From the NCBI GenBank assembly GCA_022538095.1, contig JAKYXN010000031.1, positions 1-64,000 of the forward strand: a stretch of DNA of 64,000 nt. The letters are read 5' to 3'. This document shows positions 44,240-53,577 of this stretch, piece by piece. This DNA is from Puniceicoccaceae bacterium K14. GTDB lineage: Bacteria; Verrucomicrobiota; Verrucomicrobiia; Opitutales; Opitutaceae. Within the stretch, counting starts at the first letter, position 1, and the number at the start of each line of letters is the position of its first letter. Both the position numbers and the translations under genes were made by a program. The notes beneath the pieces are model-generated. The model saw only the letters and a list, made by a program, of their open reading frames with translations, searched no databases and was not told the origin of the DNA.

Positions 44240-45037
44240 TTATTCGACCACTTGAACAGACATTCCTAGCTCGATTGAACCAGAGGTGGATTCGTTTATG
44301 TAGTTCTGTCCGAAAATTGGTTTCGAACTGATATTCTTTCGAAGCTTTGTTAACGTAGCGAGTGGCTCTTTTCCGCATCGTTCGCCTTTTGCTTGATCCA
44401 CTGTTATCATTGAGCAGCGCTTACTGTGACCGGCAGCCGAAAATATTGCTTCACCAATTTTTATTTTTTTCCAACTATCCTCGGCAAAAGCTTCGCAATC
44501 AGCGATAACGATGTTGGGGCGAAACCTATCTATGCCTACGGGGTGCTGCAAATCATCATTAAGCCGGCTTAATGAAGCTTCGGAAACAATGAGAATGGGG
44601 TAAGAATCCGCAAAGGAGACCAGACGGCTTGGTAAATTCTTAATCGGGCGGGTAAAATTCGAGCCCATCCCAACCAGGCGTGCGGGTTTCTCGAGGAACA
44701 TTTCTAACCAATTGGCTACTGTGTCTCCCAAATCCTTTCCTATGCATTCTGTCCCCCAAACTGTGGTTTGAGCATCGGGTAGACTGTCCAGGTCGAACTC
44801 AAGCTGAAGAGACTCGAAACACGAGTGGGAGAATTTTATACAATTGGGCGAGAGTACATTTACATCTAGAGTCGCCATTTTAGGCGTGTCTCGCTGGGTG
44901 ATAGGAGTTCCGTCGAGGTTTACTATAATCCATCGCCTGTCGCCTGTGGCTCCGTAGCTGTCGAGGGGCAGTTTTGTAACTTCGTGGGCACGGCAAGATT
45001 TCACTGGGTGTATGAATAGTTTGGAAACTGTCGGCAT
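44240..45037 (-). CDS. MOSC-domain protein
   Basis: A protein of 265 residues from the ATG at 45037 (a TTG at 45055 would add six). It has an MOSC_N beta-barrel (VSKLFIHPVKSCRAHEV, TPITQRDTPKMATLDV) and an MOSC domain (DRFRPNIVIADCEAFAEDSW, HSKRCSMITVDQAKGERCG). Related proteins such as mARC and YcbX bind molybdenum cofactor through a cysteine; the RCSMITVD motif includes a candidate. The absence of a ferredoxin domain distinguishes it from longer YcbX. The substrate is unknown. Confidence 0.85.
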   Translation of the reverse strand: MPTVSKLFIHPVKSCRAHEVTKLPLDSYGATGDRRWIIVNLDGTPITQRDTPKMATLDVNVLSPNCIKFSHSCFESLQLEFDLDSLPDAQTTVWGTECIGKDLGDTVANWLEMFLEKPARLVGMGSNFTRPIKNLPSRLVSFADSYPILIVSEASLSRLNDDLQHPVGIDRFRPNIVIADCEAFAEDSWKKIKIGEAIFSAAGHSKRCSMITVDQAKGERCGKEPLATLTKLRKNISSKPIFGQNYINESTSGSIELGMSVQVVE

Positions 45038-45215
45038 GCGCTTTAAAATGATCAAATTATTTATTAGGGTAAATCCTAGTTGTTAAGAAGCTGCAAATCG
45101 AACCATACTAAGCGGTCTATTTCAATGCTTTGCCTTGTTGGCCGATAGCTGGCATCATCCTTGCTAAAGAGTTTTAAAGACCAGCCTGTTTGAAATTTGA
45201 AAAAAGGATTTTGCT

Positions 45216-46415
45216 ATGAGAATTGAAACACAAAGAGAGAGTGAACGTTTAGGAGCAGTTCAGATTCATGGACTACAAAAAGTTTATGAACTAGATAGTG
45301 GTGAACATTATGGATACGATGATTCTTACAACAATTCTGTAATACAGCGAATTTCTTCCGAAGCCTTATACGAAAAGCAAAAACAAATGGCAATCGTAGT
45401 TCCAGTAAAGAACGAACGATTGAAACTTATCGAAGGTGTTTTGGTGGGGATTCCAAGTCCGTGTCAGATCATAGTTGTATCCAATAGCCCGAGAGGTCCG
45501 GTAGATCGTTTCGAGATGGAGAAAGACGCGATCGAAAACTTTTGTCGATTTACCAATAAGAGAGTGACCGTTGTTCACCAGAAGGATGTTGGGATTGCTA
45601 AGGCGATCGAACTTGCTGGATACACAGAACTTTTGGACGACAAAGGCCTCGTGAGATCAGGCAAGGCTGAAGGCATGATTATGGGCACGCTCTTGGCTAA
45701 GTGGCTTGGAAAGAAATACCTCGGTTTTGTAGACAGCGATAATTACTTTCCGGGTGCGGTACACGAATATGTTCAAGAATACGCGGCTGGCTTTGTAATG
45801 CACGATACGGACAATACGTTTGTTCGTATCTCATGGCATTCGAAACCAAAGATTATGGAAAATTCTTTATTCTTTGCAAAGTGGGGAAGAAGTTCCGTTC
45901 ATTCCAACAATGCATTGAATCGTCTGCTTGCTCATTACACAGGGTATGAGACTGAAGTCGTAAAAACAGGAAATGCTGGGGAACATGCCCTAACCGTAGA
46001 CCTCGCATTGAATATTGAATACGCAGCTGGATATGCTGTAGAAACTCATCACTTTATAAACCTTCTAGAAATGTACAGCGGAATCTTAGATGAGACCGAG
46101 CCAACTGCATTTCGCGACAAGATCACCATTTGCCAAATTGAGTCACGAAACCCTCACCTACATGAATCGAAGGGAGATGACCACGTCGAGGATATGATAG
46201 ACGCTTCATTGTCCGTAATTTATAACTCTCCACTCTGCCCCGAATTGTTAAAACGTGAGCTCGCAAGTGAGAAAGCTCGCCGACTCAAAGTCGAGGAGAC
46301 TGAGAGTTTTGATAAGGTAAAGGTTTATGGTAATTTGAATACGCTAAATATAGGCGTTTTCTTGGAAAACTGTGAAAAGGCTTTGGGAAACGCTAAAGTC
46401 GAACTCTCGGTTTAG
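45216..46415 (+). CDS. mpgS: Mannosyl-3-phosphoglycerate synthase
   Basis: A 399-residue GT55-type glycosyltransferase transferring mannose from GDP-mannose to 3-phosphoglycerate. It has IVVPVKNERLKLIEGVL near the N-terminus, NSPRGPVDRFEMEKDA, the metal-binding GFVDSDNYFPGAVHE and ETHHFINLLEMYSGI. AAAAAAGGA precedes the ATG at 45216. The next gene encodes the matching phosphatase, so the two together make mannosylglycerate, a compatible solute for salt or heat stress. Confidence 0.93.
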   Translation: MRIETQRESERLGAVQIHGLQKVYELDSGEHYGYDDSYNNSVIQRISSEALYEKQKQMAIVVPVKNERLKLIEGVLVGIPSPCQIIVVSNSPRGPVDRFEMEKDAIENFCRFTNKRVTVVHQKDVGIAKAIELAGYTELLDDKGLVRSGKAEGMIMGTLLAKWLGKKYLGFVDSDNYFPGAVHEYVQEYAAGFVMHDTDNTFVRISWHSKPKIMENSLFFAKWGRSSVHSNNALNRLLAHYTGYETEVVKTGNAGEHALTVDLALNIEYAAGYAVETHHFINLLEMYSGILDETEPTAFRDKITICQIESRNPHLHESKGDDHVEDMIDASLSVIYNSPLCPELLKRELASEKARRLKVEETESFDKVKVYGNLNTLNIGVFLENCEKALGNAKVELSV

Positions 46416-46476
46416 AACTGAACTTATCGCCAGTTTTAATCCCTACGACAAAATTTACCCCTAGATACATATTACA

Positions 46477-47304
46477 ATGAGCCTGATCGTATTTACAGAC
46501 TTAGATGGAACTCTCATCGACTTTGAAACCTATTCAACCGAGGTATCAAAACCTACCGTAAAGCGGTTGATGGAAGCGAGGGTACCGCTTGTTTTTTGCT
46601 CTTCTAAAACCTTTGATGAACAGAGAGCGTTGCAGGAGAAATACGGTTTGGAAATGCCATGTATCGTGGAAAATGGGAGCGCTATAATCGCTCCTTCGTC
46701 ATTTTGGGCTGCGGCTCCGGAAGGAGCCACCGAACACGACGGTTGGACTTGGTTGACATTGGGATTGAAAGCTTCTGAGGTTCGACGACGCGTCAGGCGG
46801 GTTGAGTCAGAGGTGGGCGAGTCGCTTTATGGTTTTAGTTCGATGGGAACTGAGGATGTAGCTCGGGTAACTAATCTCGATTTAATCTCAGCGAGGCGGG
46901 CTCAGTCGCGAGATTTCAGTGAAACGCTCGCTGCCAAGAAAAGTCCAGAGTTTTGGGATCAAATCGCCCCTGTATTTGCGAAACATGGGCTAAAGTGCCT
47001 GTGCGGTGGACGCTTCCATACGGTGATTAAGGACGACTGTAATAAAGGGCGAGCGGTTAATGAATTTACCAAGGCTTATGAATCTTTAAGTATAGAAAAT
47101 TTAGTGACGGTTGGATTGGGCGATAGTCCAAACGACTACGATATGCTAGCTGCGGTCGATTACCCGTACCAAGTAAAGAAACCAGACAACACTTGGGAAA
47201 CGATCGAGGTGGCGGATCTAATCCACATCGATGGGATCGGACCGGTCGGCTGGAACTTGGCGATAAGCCAGATTATAGATGAACTTGTGAAGGAAGCAGG
47301 CTGA
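46477..47304 (+). CDS. mpgP: Mannosyl-3-phosphoglycerate phosphatase
   Basis: A 275-residue HAD-superfamily Cof-type phosphatase with motif I VFTDLDGTLIDFET, motif II VFCSSKTFDEQ (Ser), and motifs III/IV in GRFHTVIKDDCNKGRAV and VTVGLGDSPNDYDML. The PNDYDML end is the family's metal-ligand loop. It removes phosphate from mannosyl-3-phosphoglycerate to yield mannosylglycerate. The order mpgS-mpgP, 61 bp apart, makes a two-gene operon. Confidence 0.93.
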   Translation: MSLIVFTDLDGTLIDFETYSTEVSKPTVKRLMEARVPLVFCSSKTFDEQRALQEKYGLEMPCIVENGSAIIAPSSFWAAAPEGATEHDGWTWLTLGLKASEVRRRVRRVESEVGESLYGFSSMGTEDVARVTNLDLISARRAQSRDFSETLAAKKSPEFWDQIAPVFAKHGLKCLCGGRFHTVIKDDCNKGRAVNEFTKAYESLSIENLVTVGLGDSPNDYDMLAAVDYPYQVKKPDNTWETIEVADLIHIDGIGPVGWNLAISQIIDELVKEAG

Positions 47305-47314
47305 GATCTTGCTA

Positions 47315-47797
47315 TTATTGTTTTTTGAAACGATCAACCAGAGCTTTGTTCACGTTTGCTGGAACGAAGTGGCTTACATCGGCTCCATAAGCTGAAACCT
47401 GTTTCATCAAGTTAGAGCTGGTGTAATTGTAGCCCTCTTTGGTCATCACTAATATCGTTTCGATTTCAGGGCCCAAGTGGCGATTCATGAGGGCCATTTG
47501 AAATTCGAATTCGAAGTCGGATGCTGCCCGCAAACCGCGGATGACTACATTGGCCCCTTGTTGTTTCGCAAAATCAATGAGGAGTCCTGAGAAGGAAATA
47601 GCACTCGCGTTTTCGTAATCGCCGATGTTTTCCTCAACAAGTTTAAGTCTTTCCTCGACGCTGAAAAATGGATTTTTCCCAGGATTCTCTGCAACGCCTA
47701 CTATCACGTGATCAAACATGCGACATGCCCTTTCAAAAACGTCTAGGTGGCCGTTGGTGATTGGATCGAAGGTTCCAGGGTAGATGCATGTTTTCAT
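47315..47797 (-). CDS. coaD: Phosphopantetheine adenylyltransferase
   Basis: A 160-residue nucleotidyltransferase, the penultimate step in coenzyme A synthesis. It has CIYPGTFDPITNGHLDVFERA (T/HxGH motif), VGVAENPGKNPFFSVEERL, VIRGLRAASDFEFEFQMA and the ISSS-like YNYTSSNLMKQVS. It converges on mpgP with 10 bp between stops. The 159 bp to pgsA holds divergent promoters. Confidence 0.96.
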   Translation of the reverse strand: MKTCIYPGTFDPITNGHLDVFERACRMFDHVIVGVAENPGKNPFFSVEERLKLVEENIGDYENASAISFSGLLIDFAKQQGANVVIRGLRAASDFEFEFQMALMNRHLGPEIETILVMTKEGYNYTSSNLMKQVSAYGADVSHFVPANVNKALVDRFKKQ

Positions 47798-47956
47798 AAG
47801 TAGGTTTTGGTCAACTAGATAAATGTGTCAAATTTTAGGCAAATACGTTTTTGCCTAAATGTAAGTATAAAGATCTGCTAATAGCTCTCCGCACTGGTCG
47901 AAAATTTGCGACACGGGGTCTTTACTTTCAGCGAAACAACGCTTTGAGTGCGGCCA

Positions 47957-48544
47957 ATGAATCTGCCCAATATACTTACTTTGGCTCGTATCCCGATGAT
48001 GTTCATCATCGTATATTTGATGCGTGCCGATTTTCAGTGGGCAGCTATGGCTGCGTTTTGGGCGTTCGTATTCGCAGGAATAACCGATTGGGCTGACGGG
48101 TATTTCGCTCGTAAAATGAATCTAGTCTCTAATTTTGGCATTTTAATGGATGCGTTGACCGACAAGATTTTGATGCTGGGTCTAATGATCGCTTTGGTTG
48201 AGATTGAGCGTGTTCATATCTTTTTGGTACTTTTGATTTTAGGGCGTGAATTCATGATAACTGGCATGCGACTTGTCGCCGCGACAAAGGGTGTAGTTGT
48301 TTCTGCTGAAAGCTCTGGCAAACAAAAGACTGTTACCCAAATTTTGGCTGTGGGCGCGTTTTTATTGCAAGATGTAGTGGTAAAAGACCTTTCTCGATTT
48401 GGATTTTCATTTGAGGAAACGGTAGAGCGTAGCTTATATTGGTTAGGAATGGGGCTATTCGTATTATGCGTATTCATGACTCTGTACTCAGGATATAAGT
48501 ACTTCGTTAAGTACGGCGTATTGGTGTTCTCCGAAGATAAATAG
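47957..48544 (+). CDS. pgsA: CDP-diacylglycerol-glycerol-3-phosphate 3-phosphatidyltransferase
   Basis: A 195-residue integral membrane enzyme that makes phosphatidylglycerophosphate. The start is MNLPNILTLARIPMMFI at ATG 47957; a GTG three codons earlier is less likely. The CDP-alcohol phosphatidyltransferase motif D-G-x2-A-R-x8-G-x3-D-x3-D is present as TDWADGYFARKMNLVSNFGI followed by LMDALTDKI. It precedes pgpA, the next enzyme in phosphatidylglycerol synthesis, by 11 bp. Confidence 0.95.
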   Translation: MNLPNILTLARIPMMFIIVYLMRADFQWAAMAAFWAFVFAGITDWADGYFARKMNLVSNFGILMDALTDKILMLGLMIALVEIERVHIFLVLLILGREFMITGMRLVAATKGVVVSAESSGKQKTVTQILAVGAFLLQDVVVKDLSRFGFSFEETVERSLYWLGMGLFVLCVFMTLYSGYKYFVKYGVLVFSEDK

Positions 48545-48555
48545 TATTTAATAGT

Positions 48556-49059
48556 ATGATGAAGAATCCCCGTTGGGCACGTTATTGGCCAGATAAGGTC
48601 GTTACCCGAATTGCAACCATAGGAAGCGTAGGCTACCTAAAAGCGCCAGGAACTTGGGGTTCGGCGGTGGGCGTTTTGCTCTACGTGGTTGTTTTCAATG
48701 GAATCTCTACTTTCTGGGAGATGGTTGCTCTAGCAGGTCTTTTCTATTTTTCAGTCGGGATTTGTGGAGAGGCTGAGAAGCGGTTGAAAAAGGTAGATCC
48801 CGGCGAGATAATTTTCGACGAAGTTGCAGCTATGCCGCTTTGCTACCTTGGCTTAGAGGCATACATGGGGCAATCGTATACCTGGATAATACTACTTGCA
48901 GGCTTTGCCTTGTTTCGCTTTTTCGATATCTTGAAGCCGTTAGGCATCAAAAAATTGCAACGCTACTATGGCGGATTCGGCGTGACAATAGATGATTTTG
49001 CCGCTGCCGCAGTCGTTGCAGCGATTCTCAATGTAGCAGTGCGCGTATTAACTAGTTGA
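48556..49059 (+). CDS. pgpA: Phosphatidylglycerophosphatase A
   Basis: A 167-residue PgpA-type phosphatase completing phosphatidylglycerol synthesis. Motifs are IATIGSVGYLKAPGTWGSAVG at the start, DPGEIIFDEVAAMPLC (active-site acidic residues) and FFDILKPLGIKKLQ. The IDDFAAA block near the end is also typical. It overlaps the end of the convergent lgt gene by 12 bp. Confidence 0.93.
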   Translation: MMKNPRWARYWPDKVVTRIATIGSVGYLKAPGTWGSAVGVLLYVVVFNGISTFWEMVALAGLFYFSVGICGEAEKRLKKVDPGEIIFDEVAAMPLCYLGLEAYMGQSYTWIILLAGFALFRFFDILKPLGIKKLQRYYGGFGVTIDDFAAAAVVAAILNVAVRVLTS

Positions 49060-49884
49060 GCTCTTCTTCGTCTTGCTTCGAGTCAAAGCGATCAGTAGCC
49101 CGACGATCGCCATTGCGATCGAAAGTGTAGTGCCTCGGCTCATCATTCCAAACAAGAGTTCGATGCCTTCGTCGGGCTCACGGTATTGCTCGCCGATTAT
49201 GCGCACGATGGCGTAAAGAAATAAGAATTCACCTACAAGTCTACCAGGTGCGTCTTTGAGTACGGGTGTAAACCAGATACGCCATTGAGAGTAGAGGAGC
49301 ATAAAGAATCCTTCCAGGCCTGCTTCGTAGAGTTGTGAGGGATGGCGCGGCAATCCTGTTGGATCTTTAGGGAAAATCCATGCCCACGAAACGTCGGTCA
49401 CCTTTCCCCAGAGTTCGCCATTCATGAAATTTGCCAGACGCCCGAGCAGAAGTCCTGCCGGAGACAACGAGCAAAAGAGATCTGCCACCTGCCAAAAACT
49501 GACTTTATATTTTCGAGCTGTCCACCAGGTCGCTCCGGCGACGCCGATGAACCCTCCATGGCTAGCCATGCCGCCTTCCCACACTCGGAAAAGCGCGAGA
49601 GGATCTTGGACTAGAGACGCAGATTGATAAAACAAAAAGAAGCCCAATCGCCCTCCGACGATTACACCCACCATTAATGTAAAGAAAATGTCGGTACGTT
49701 GATCAGCGTCAAACGGCGACAAACCGTTTTTGTGGTAGCGTGCGAGTAACCACAAACCACTTAAGAAACCGAGCACGTAGGAAAGTCCATAGTATCGGAT
49801 TCCGAAGCTCTCACTAAACTTTATAAGAAAGGGGCTGTACGAATGGATATTGTATTCCGTTGCTGCTGCTATGATGGGTTCCAT
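49048..49884 (-). CDS. lgt: Prolipoprotein diacylglyceryl transferase
   Basis: A 278-residue inner-membrane enzyme with seven helices that lipidates lipoproteins using phosphatidylglycerol. Family motifs are GGRLGFFLFYQ, HGGFIGVA, LLGRLANFMNGELWG and RHPSQLYEAGLEG. Its substrate is made by the convergent pgsA-pgpA pair next door, and the SCO-family protein at 33277 carries a lipobox it could process. It is preceded, on the same strand, by a CNNM-type gene. Confidence 0.95.
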   Translation of the reverse strand: MEPIIAAATEYNIHSYSPFLIKFSESFGIRYYGLSYVLGFLSGLWLLARYHKNGLSPFDADQRTDIFFTLMVGVIVGGRLGFFLFYQSASLVQDPLALFRVWEGGMASHGGFIGVAGATWWTARKYKVSFWQVADLFCSLSPAGLLLGRLANFMNGELWGKVTDVSWAWIFPKDPTGLPRHPSQLYEAGLEGFFMLLYSQWRIWFTPVLKDAPGRLVGEFLFLYAIVRIIGEQYREPDEGIELLFGMMSRGTTLSIAMAIVGLLIALTRSKTKKSSTS

Positions 49885-49911
49885 CGCGGTAGAAAAGACA
49901 GTTTATTGCTA

Positions 49912-50967
49912 TCAGGAGTTTGGGGGGCTTTGTTCTTCTGATTTTAAATTCTCCGTGCGAGCGAGCTCTCGCATATCGATCGCTACATCGTCCTTCTCGA
50001 AAATTTCGCGTCCGATGATATATTCCATGATGTCTTCCATGGTGACAACGCCGGCGAGCGAGCCGAATTCATCCACTACTACTAAGAGTTGTTGGTGAGT
50101 CTTGAGAATCGTCTCCAGCGCGGTCGCGACATTAATCGTTTCCGGCACAAATTGAACTTCACCCATGATTTCGGATACAAGCTTAGAATCGTTGTCCTCC
50201 GCTTTTTGGGTTAGCAAATCTCGTCTACGAGCGACACCTTTTATGTTGTCTAGTTCTTCATCATAGACTGGCACACGAGCGAAGGGAATATTGGGGTGTT
50301 CGTCAAAAATCTCACCGACAGTCTTACTTTGTTCAATGCACGTTATAACCACTCGTGGGGTCATTATTTCGCTAACCATTACGTCGTCTAGCTTCAACGC
50401 ATTGGTGACCATGTCAGATTCGTCGGAAGTGAGTTTGCCTTCCTTAGCCCCTTTTTCTGCTAAGAGAATGATTTCCTCTTCGTTGGACGCACCGTCTTCA
50501 TCGTCTTCCTTTTCCTTAACAAATAGCTTTAAGGACAAGCCTGTAAGGTAGGTAATGGGCCGTAGAATAAAGCAGATTGCCCGCAGCGGGGGAGTGACGA
50601 CTGGCTGAAGGCTAACGCGGTATATGACTCCTACGTTCTTCGGTATTATTTCAGAGAATACAAGTATAGCGAACGTTAAGCCCCCAGCGATGATGCCAAC
50701 AGAACTACTTCCCCAAATCTCCCTCGCAAGTCCACCGACTATGGCGGATCCTGCAGTATTGGCGATGGTGTTCAGCGTTAGAATTGCAGCGATCGTGTTT
50801 GAGAGATCGCTAATCAATTTCTCGAGATTCTTCCCTGTTTTGGGTTTCCGTTTTTTGAGATTCTCAATTTCAGCGATTGTAGTGCTGAGAATGAGAGCTT
50901 CAAGGAGGGAGCATACAAATGACACTCCGACGGTAAAAATGACTGCTCCGATGAATTGGCCTAACAT
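49912..50967 (-). CDS. CNNM/HlyC-CorC family membrane protein (DUF21 and CBS pair)
   Basis: A 351-residue protein. The N-terminal DUF21 membrane domain has about four helices (CSLLEALILSTTIAEIE, NTIANTAGSAIVGGLAREI, LVFSEIIPKN). A tandem CBS module follows (VMVSEIMTPRVVITCIE, RVPVYDEELDNIKGV, LLVVVDEFGSLAGVVTMEDI). It stops shortly after the CBS pair and lacks the C-terminal CorC_HlyC domain of longer relatives. CNNM proteins handle Mg2+ or Na+; the ion is not known here. A small Cys-rich frame overlaps its start. Confidence 0.9.
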   Translation of the reverse strand: MLGQFIGAVIFTVGVSFVCSLLEALILSTTIAEIENLKKRKPKTGKNLEKLISDLSNTIAAILTLNTIANTAGSAIVGGLAREIWGSSSVGIIAGGLTFAILVFSEIIPKNVGVIYRVSLQPVVTPPLRAICFILRPITYLTGLSLKLFVKEKEDDEDGASNEEEIILLAEKGAKEGKLTSDESDMVTNALKLDDVMVSEIMTPRVVITCIEQSKTVGEIFDEHPNIPFARVPVYDEELDNIKGVARRRDLLTQKAEDNDSKLVSEIMGEVQFVPETINVATALETILKTHQQLLVVVDEFGSLAGVVTMEDIMEYIIGREIFEKDDVAIDMRELARTENLKSEEQSPPNS

Positions 50968-51053
50968 GGGGAGCAGTCGACCGGTTCACCAGGGTCGTCA
51001 GAATCAGCCGCTTTGTGTTCGCCAGCGACTGGGCAGTTGGTTGTTGTTTCCAT
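50961..51053 (-). CDS. Possible small Cys-rich peptide upstream of the CNNM gene
   Basis: A 30-residue frame reading METTTNCPVAGEHKAADSDD to DCSPC. It has three cysteines, many acidic residues and no membrane segment. Its stop overlaps the CNNM start (the frames share CATGTTAG bases), which would allow coupling. No clear ribosome-binding site precedes it, and I know of no family. It may be a chance frame. Confidence 0.35.
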   Translation of the reverse strand: METTTNCPVAGEHKAADSDDPGEPVDCSPC

Positions 51054-51254
51054 TAAATCTTAATTAGAATAGGCGTTTTTCGGAAATTGCAAGTGCACTT
51101 ATCGACCTGAGCTCTCCAAAGCCTTAAGGAGTAATGACTCTCGTTTCGAATCTGTCCCTATACCTTTCCTGCAATTCACTAGACTCGAGAGTGTGAGCTT
51201 TCCAAGTGGCCTTGAATCCAAATTCTCTCAATCCCAAGGTTTTGTTTGGGAGGA

Positions 51255-52379
51255 TCAAAGAGCGTTCTTGAGATACCTCGCACCTTCAAACGCTTCTTCG
51301 ACTGTTTTGCCAGAAACCGTAAAATGGCCCATTTTTCTTCCTTTTTGGGGACCCGATTTTCCGTAGAGGTGGAGTTTCGCTTTAGGGTGTTCCAAAATAG
51401 CAGCGAAGTTTGGATCGCCGTTTTCCCAAGAATCTCCCAATATGTTAACCATCACTATCGGTTCGATTAGCTCTGTGCTACCGAGCGGAAGTCCACATAT
51501 GGCTCGTACGAACTGTTCGAACTGGTTGGTAGCGCAACCGTCTAGAGTGTAGTGGCCAGAGTTGTGAGGGCGGGGGGCGAGTTCATTGATCACGATTTCT
51601 CCATTTTTGAGAACGAATAATTCTACGCCGAGCAGTCCAATAATCCCGAGTTTCTGTGCCACTTCGCATGCGAGAGACTCCGCTCGAGAGCGTATTTCTT
51701 TGTCTATGCGCGCGGGAACAATCGAAAGATCGAGAATATGGTTGGTATGTATGTTTTCCGATACAGGGAATATCTTGCTTTCGCCGTTTGAACCAACGGA
51801 GACCATGACCGAAACTTCTATGTCGAATTCGATCCATCCTTCCAAAACAGCACGCTTTCCGTCGAAGGCTTTCCAAATCGCGTTTACGTCTGCATCGAGT
51901 GAATCAATTTTTTGCTGACCTTTGCCATCGTATCCAAAGCTCGCTGTTTTCAAAACGCAGGGAGCTCCAATCGTTTTTAGAGCTTTGGAAAGCGATTCGG
52001 GGTCGTTAACAATTTCGAAAGGAGCATGAGGAAAGTCGTTTTCTTTAAGAAACGCTTTTTCGCGCTCGCGGTTTTGGCAAATGTGTAGGGCTTTGGTATT
52101 TGGGTAGAGAGGCACGACTTCGGCCAATTTGTCTAGGGCATCGGTACTTACGTTTTCAAATTCGTAAGAGATGACATCCGAGGCTTTTCCAAGAGACAAG
52201 AGTGCATCGATATCCGTGTAGTCGGCGGTTATTTGTTGGTCGGCGACCTGGCTAGCTGGGCAGTTTGGCGACGGTTCGAATACGACGAAATTGTAACCGA
52301 GAGATCTTGCTGCTTGAGCGGTCATGCGACCGAGTTGGCCGCCGCCGAGCATTCCTATAGTTTTTCCGGGAAGTATCAT
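51255..52379 (-). CDS. purK: 5-(carboxyamino)imidazole ribonucleotide synthase
   Basis: A 374-residue ATP-grasp enzyme of purine synthesis that makes N5-CAIR. Motifs are [78 protein letters not shown] and [13 protein letters not shown]. It overlaps purE by an ATGA, so translation of both is coupled. Confidence 0.96.
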   Translation of the reverse strand: MILPGKTIGMLGGGQLGRMTAQAARSLGYNFVVFEPSPNCPASQVADQQITADYTDIDALLSLGKASDVISYEFENVSTDALDKLAEVVPLYPNTKALHICQNREREKAFLKENDFPHAPFEIVNDPESLSKALKTIGAPCVLKTASFGYDGKGQQKIDSLDADVNAIWKAFDGKRAVLEGWIEFDIEVSVMVSVGSNGESKIFPVSENIHTNHILDLSIVPARIDKEIRSRAESLACEVAQKLGIIGLLGVELFVLKNGEIVINELAPRPHNSGHYTLDGCATNQFEQFVRAICGLPLGSTELIEPIVMVNILGDSWENGDPNFAAILEHPKAKLHLYGKSGPQKGRKMGHFTVSGKTVEEAFEGARYLKNAL

Positions 52380-52867
52380 TTGAGTTCCATGGCATCGACT
52401 TTTGCTCTCTGTTGGGCACGAAAGTCTTCCAATTTTTTTGCGAGGGATTCGTCGTTGAGCGCGAGTATCGCTATGGCGTAAAGGGCCGCATTTTTTGCTC
52501 CGGCAGTACCGATAGCGAAGGTCGCTGTCGGAATCCCACCTGGCATCTGGGCGATTGAGAGTAAGGAATCCATACCTTTAAGAGCTTTAGATTCAACGGG
52601 AACACCTAGAACGGGAAGCGTTGTGAGCGCGGAAACCATTCCGGGAAGGTGAGCAGCTCCGCCGGCTCCAGCGATAATGCACTTCAAGCCGCGCTCCTTG
52701 GCTGATTGAGCGTACTCGTACATTTTTTCTGGGGTACGGTGCGCACTGACGACTTCTGCTTTGTAAGGAACGTCAAAGGAGTCGAGAATTGTCGCGGCTT
52801 CGGACATTGTGGGCCAGTCCGAATTGCTACCCATTATGATGCCAATTGGCTCGTTGTTTTGTGACAT
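52376..52867 (-). CDS. purE: 5-(carboxyamino)imidazole ribonucleotide mutase
   Basis: A 163-residue class I PurE that converts N5-CAIR to CAIR. The core motif [20 protein letters not shown] is followed by [15 protein letters not shown] and [19 protein letters not shown], the class I signature. I chose the ATG at 52867; an in-frame extension to 52972 lacks homology to the family. Its end overlaps purK by 4 bp. A promoter must lie in the 154 bp up to the divergent FKBP gene. Confidence 0.96.
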   Translation of the reverse strand: MSQNNEPIGIIMGSNSDWPTMSEAATILDSFDVPYKAEVVSAHRTPEKMYEYAQSAKERGLKCIIAGAGGAAHLPGMVSALTTLPVLGVPVESKALKGMDSLLSIAQMPGGIPTATFAIGTAGAKNAALYAIAILALNDESLAKKLEDFRAQQRAKVDAMELK

Positions 52868-53021
52868 GATGCGTATGTGGTTTGGGTCGGCAATAATTGG
52901 AAGGCGAAAGTCGGCGGCAAGGAGAATTTTTTGATATATTGAAGACTCGGAACACTCCGGTTCCTCTGCCAAGTGTTCACATTCGCTTGCTTTCTTGGCC
53001 TGGCTCCTTCACTAAGCGGTC

Positions 53022-53528
53022 ATGTCAAGACAAGTAGTAAGCTTTTTGTACACCTTGAAGAACAAAGAAGGTGAAGTTTTAGATCAGTCCAATCCGGATA
53101 GCCCAATCACTTACCTTGAAGGTGGTGGAATGATCATCGAAGGCCTCGAGGCCGCCTTAGCAAAGATGGAAGTCGGAGAGCAAGGAAAAGTAGAAGTTCG
53201 CCCTGAACATGGGTATGGGTTTCGCGATGAGTCCCAGATTGATGTGGTTTCAAGAGAGAAGTTACCAGTGGATGAAGTGAATGTTGGTGATTACTTCCAG
53301 ACGGGCCCTGATCAGAGTGCTGCTATTGTTCGAGTTATTAAAGTGGAAGGAGATGATATCACTTTGGACGCGAATCACCCATTGGCGGGAGTAGATTTGT
53401 TTTTTGATGCTCAAGTGGTAGAAAAACGCGACGCTACAGAAGAAGAGCTATCTCACGGTCATCCACATACGGAAGCAAGTGGATGCTGTGGCGGCGGTGG
53501 CAATAGTGGCGGATGCGGATGTGCATAA
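53022..53528 (+). CDS. SlyD-like FKBP-type peptidyl-prolyl isomerase with His/Cys tail
   Basis: A 168-residue protein: an FKBP domain with FLYTLKNKEGEVLDQS and YLEGGGMIIEGLEAALAKME, an inserted IF domain (VRPEHGYGFRDESQIDVV), then NHPLAGVDLFFDAQVV. The C-terminal 30 residues hold SHGHPHTEASGCCGG and GGCGCA. Such His/Cys tails bind nickel or other metals in SlyD. It probably folds proteins and buffers metal in the cytoplasm. Confidence 0.92.
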   Translation: MSRQVVSFLYTLKNKEGEVLDQSNPDSPITYLEGGGMIIEGLEAALAKMEVGEQGKVEVRPEHGYGFRDESQIDVVSREKLPVDEVNVGDYFQTGPDQSAAIVRVIKVEGDDITLDANHPLAGVDLFFDAQVVEKRDATEEELSHGHPHTEASGCCGGGGNSGGCGCA

Positions 53529-53577
53529 AAAGACATTAAGTCTTGAAACATTTTAGAATGAAGCGAATTGCAGCAAT

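Noticed and set aside
52868-52972. Longer PurE beginning at 52972
   Set aside because: The extra 35 residues have no PurE similarity, and the conserved protein starts at the ATG at 52867.
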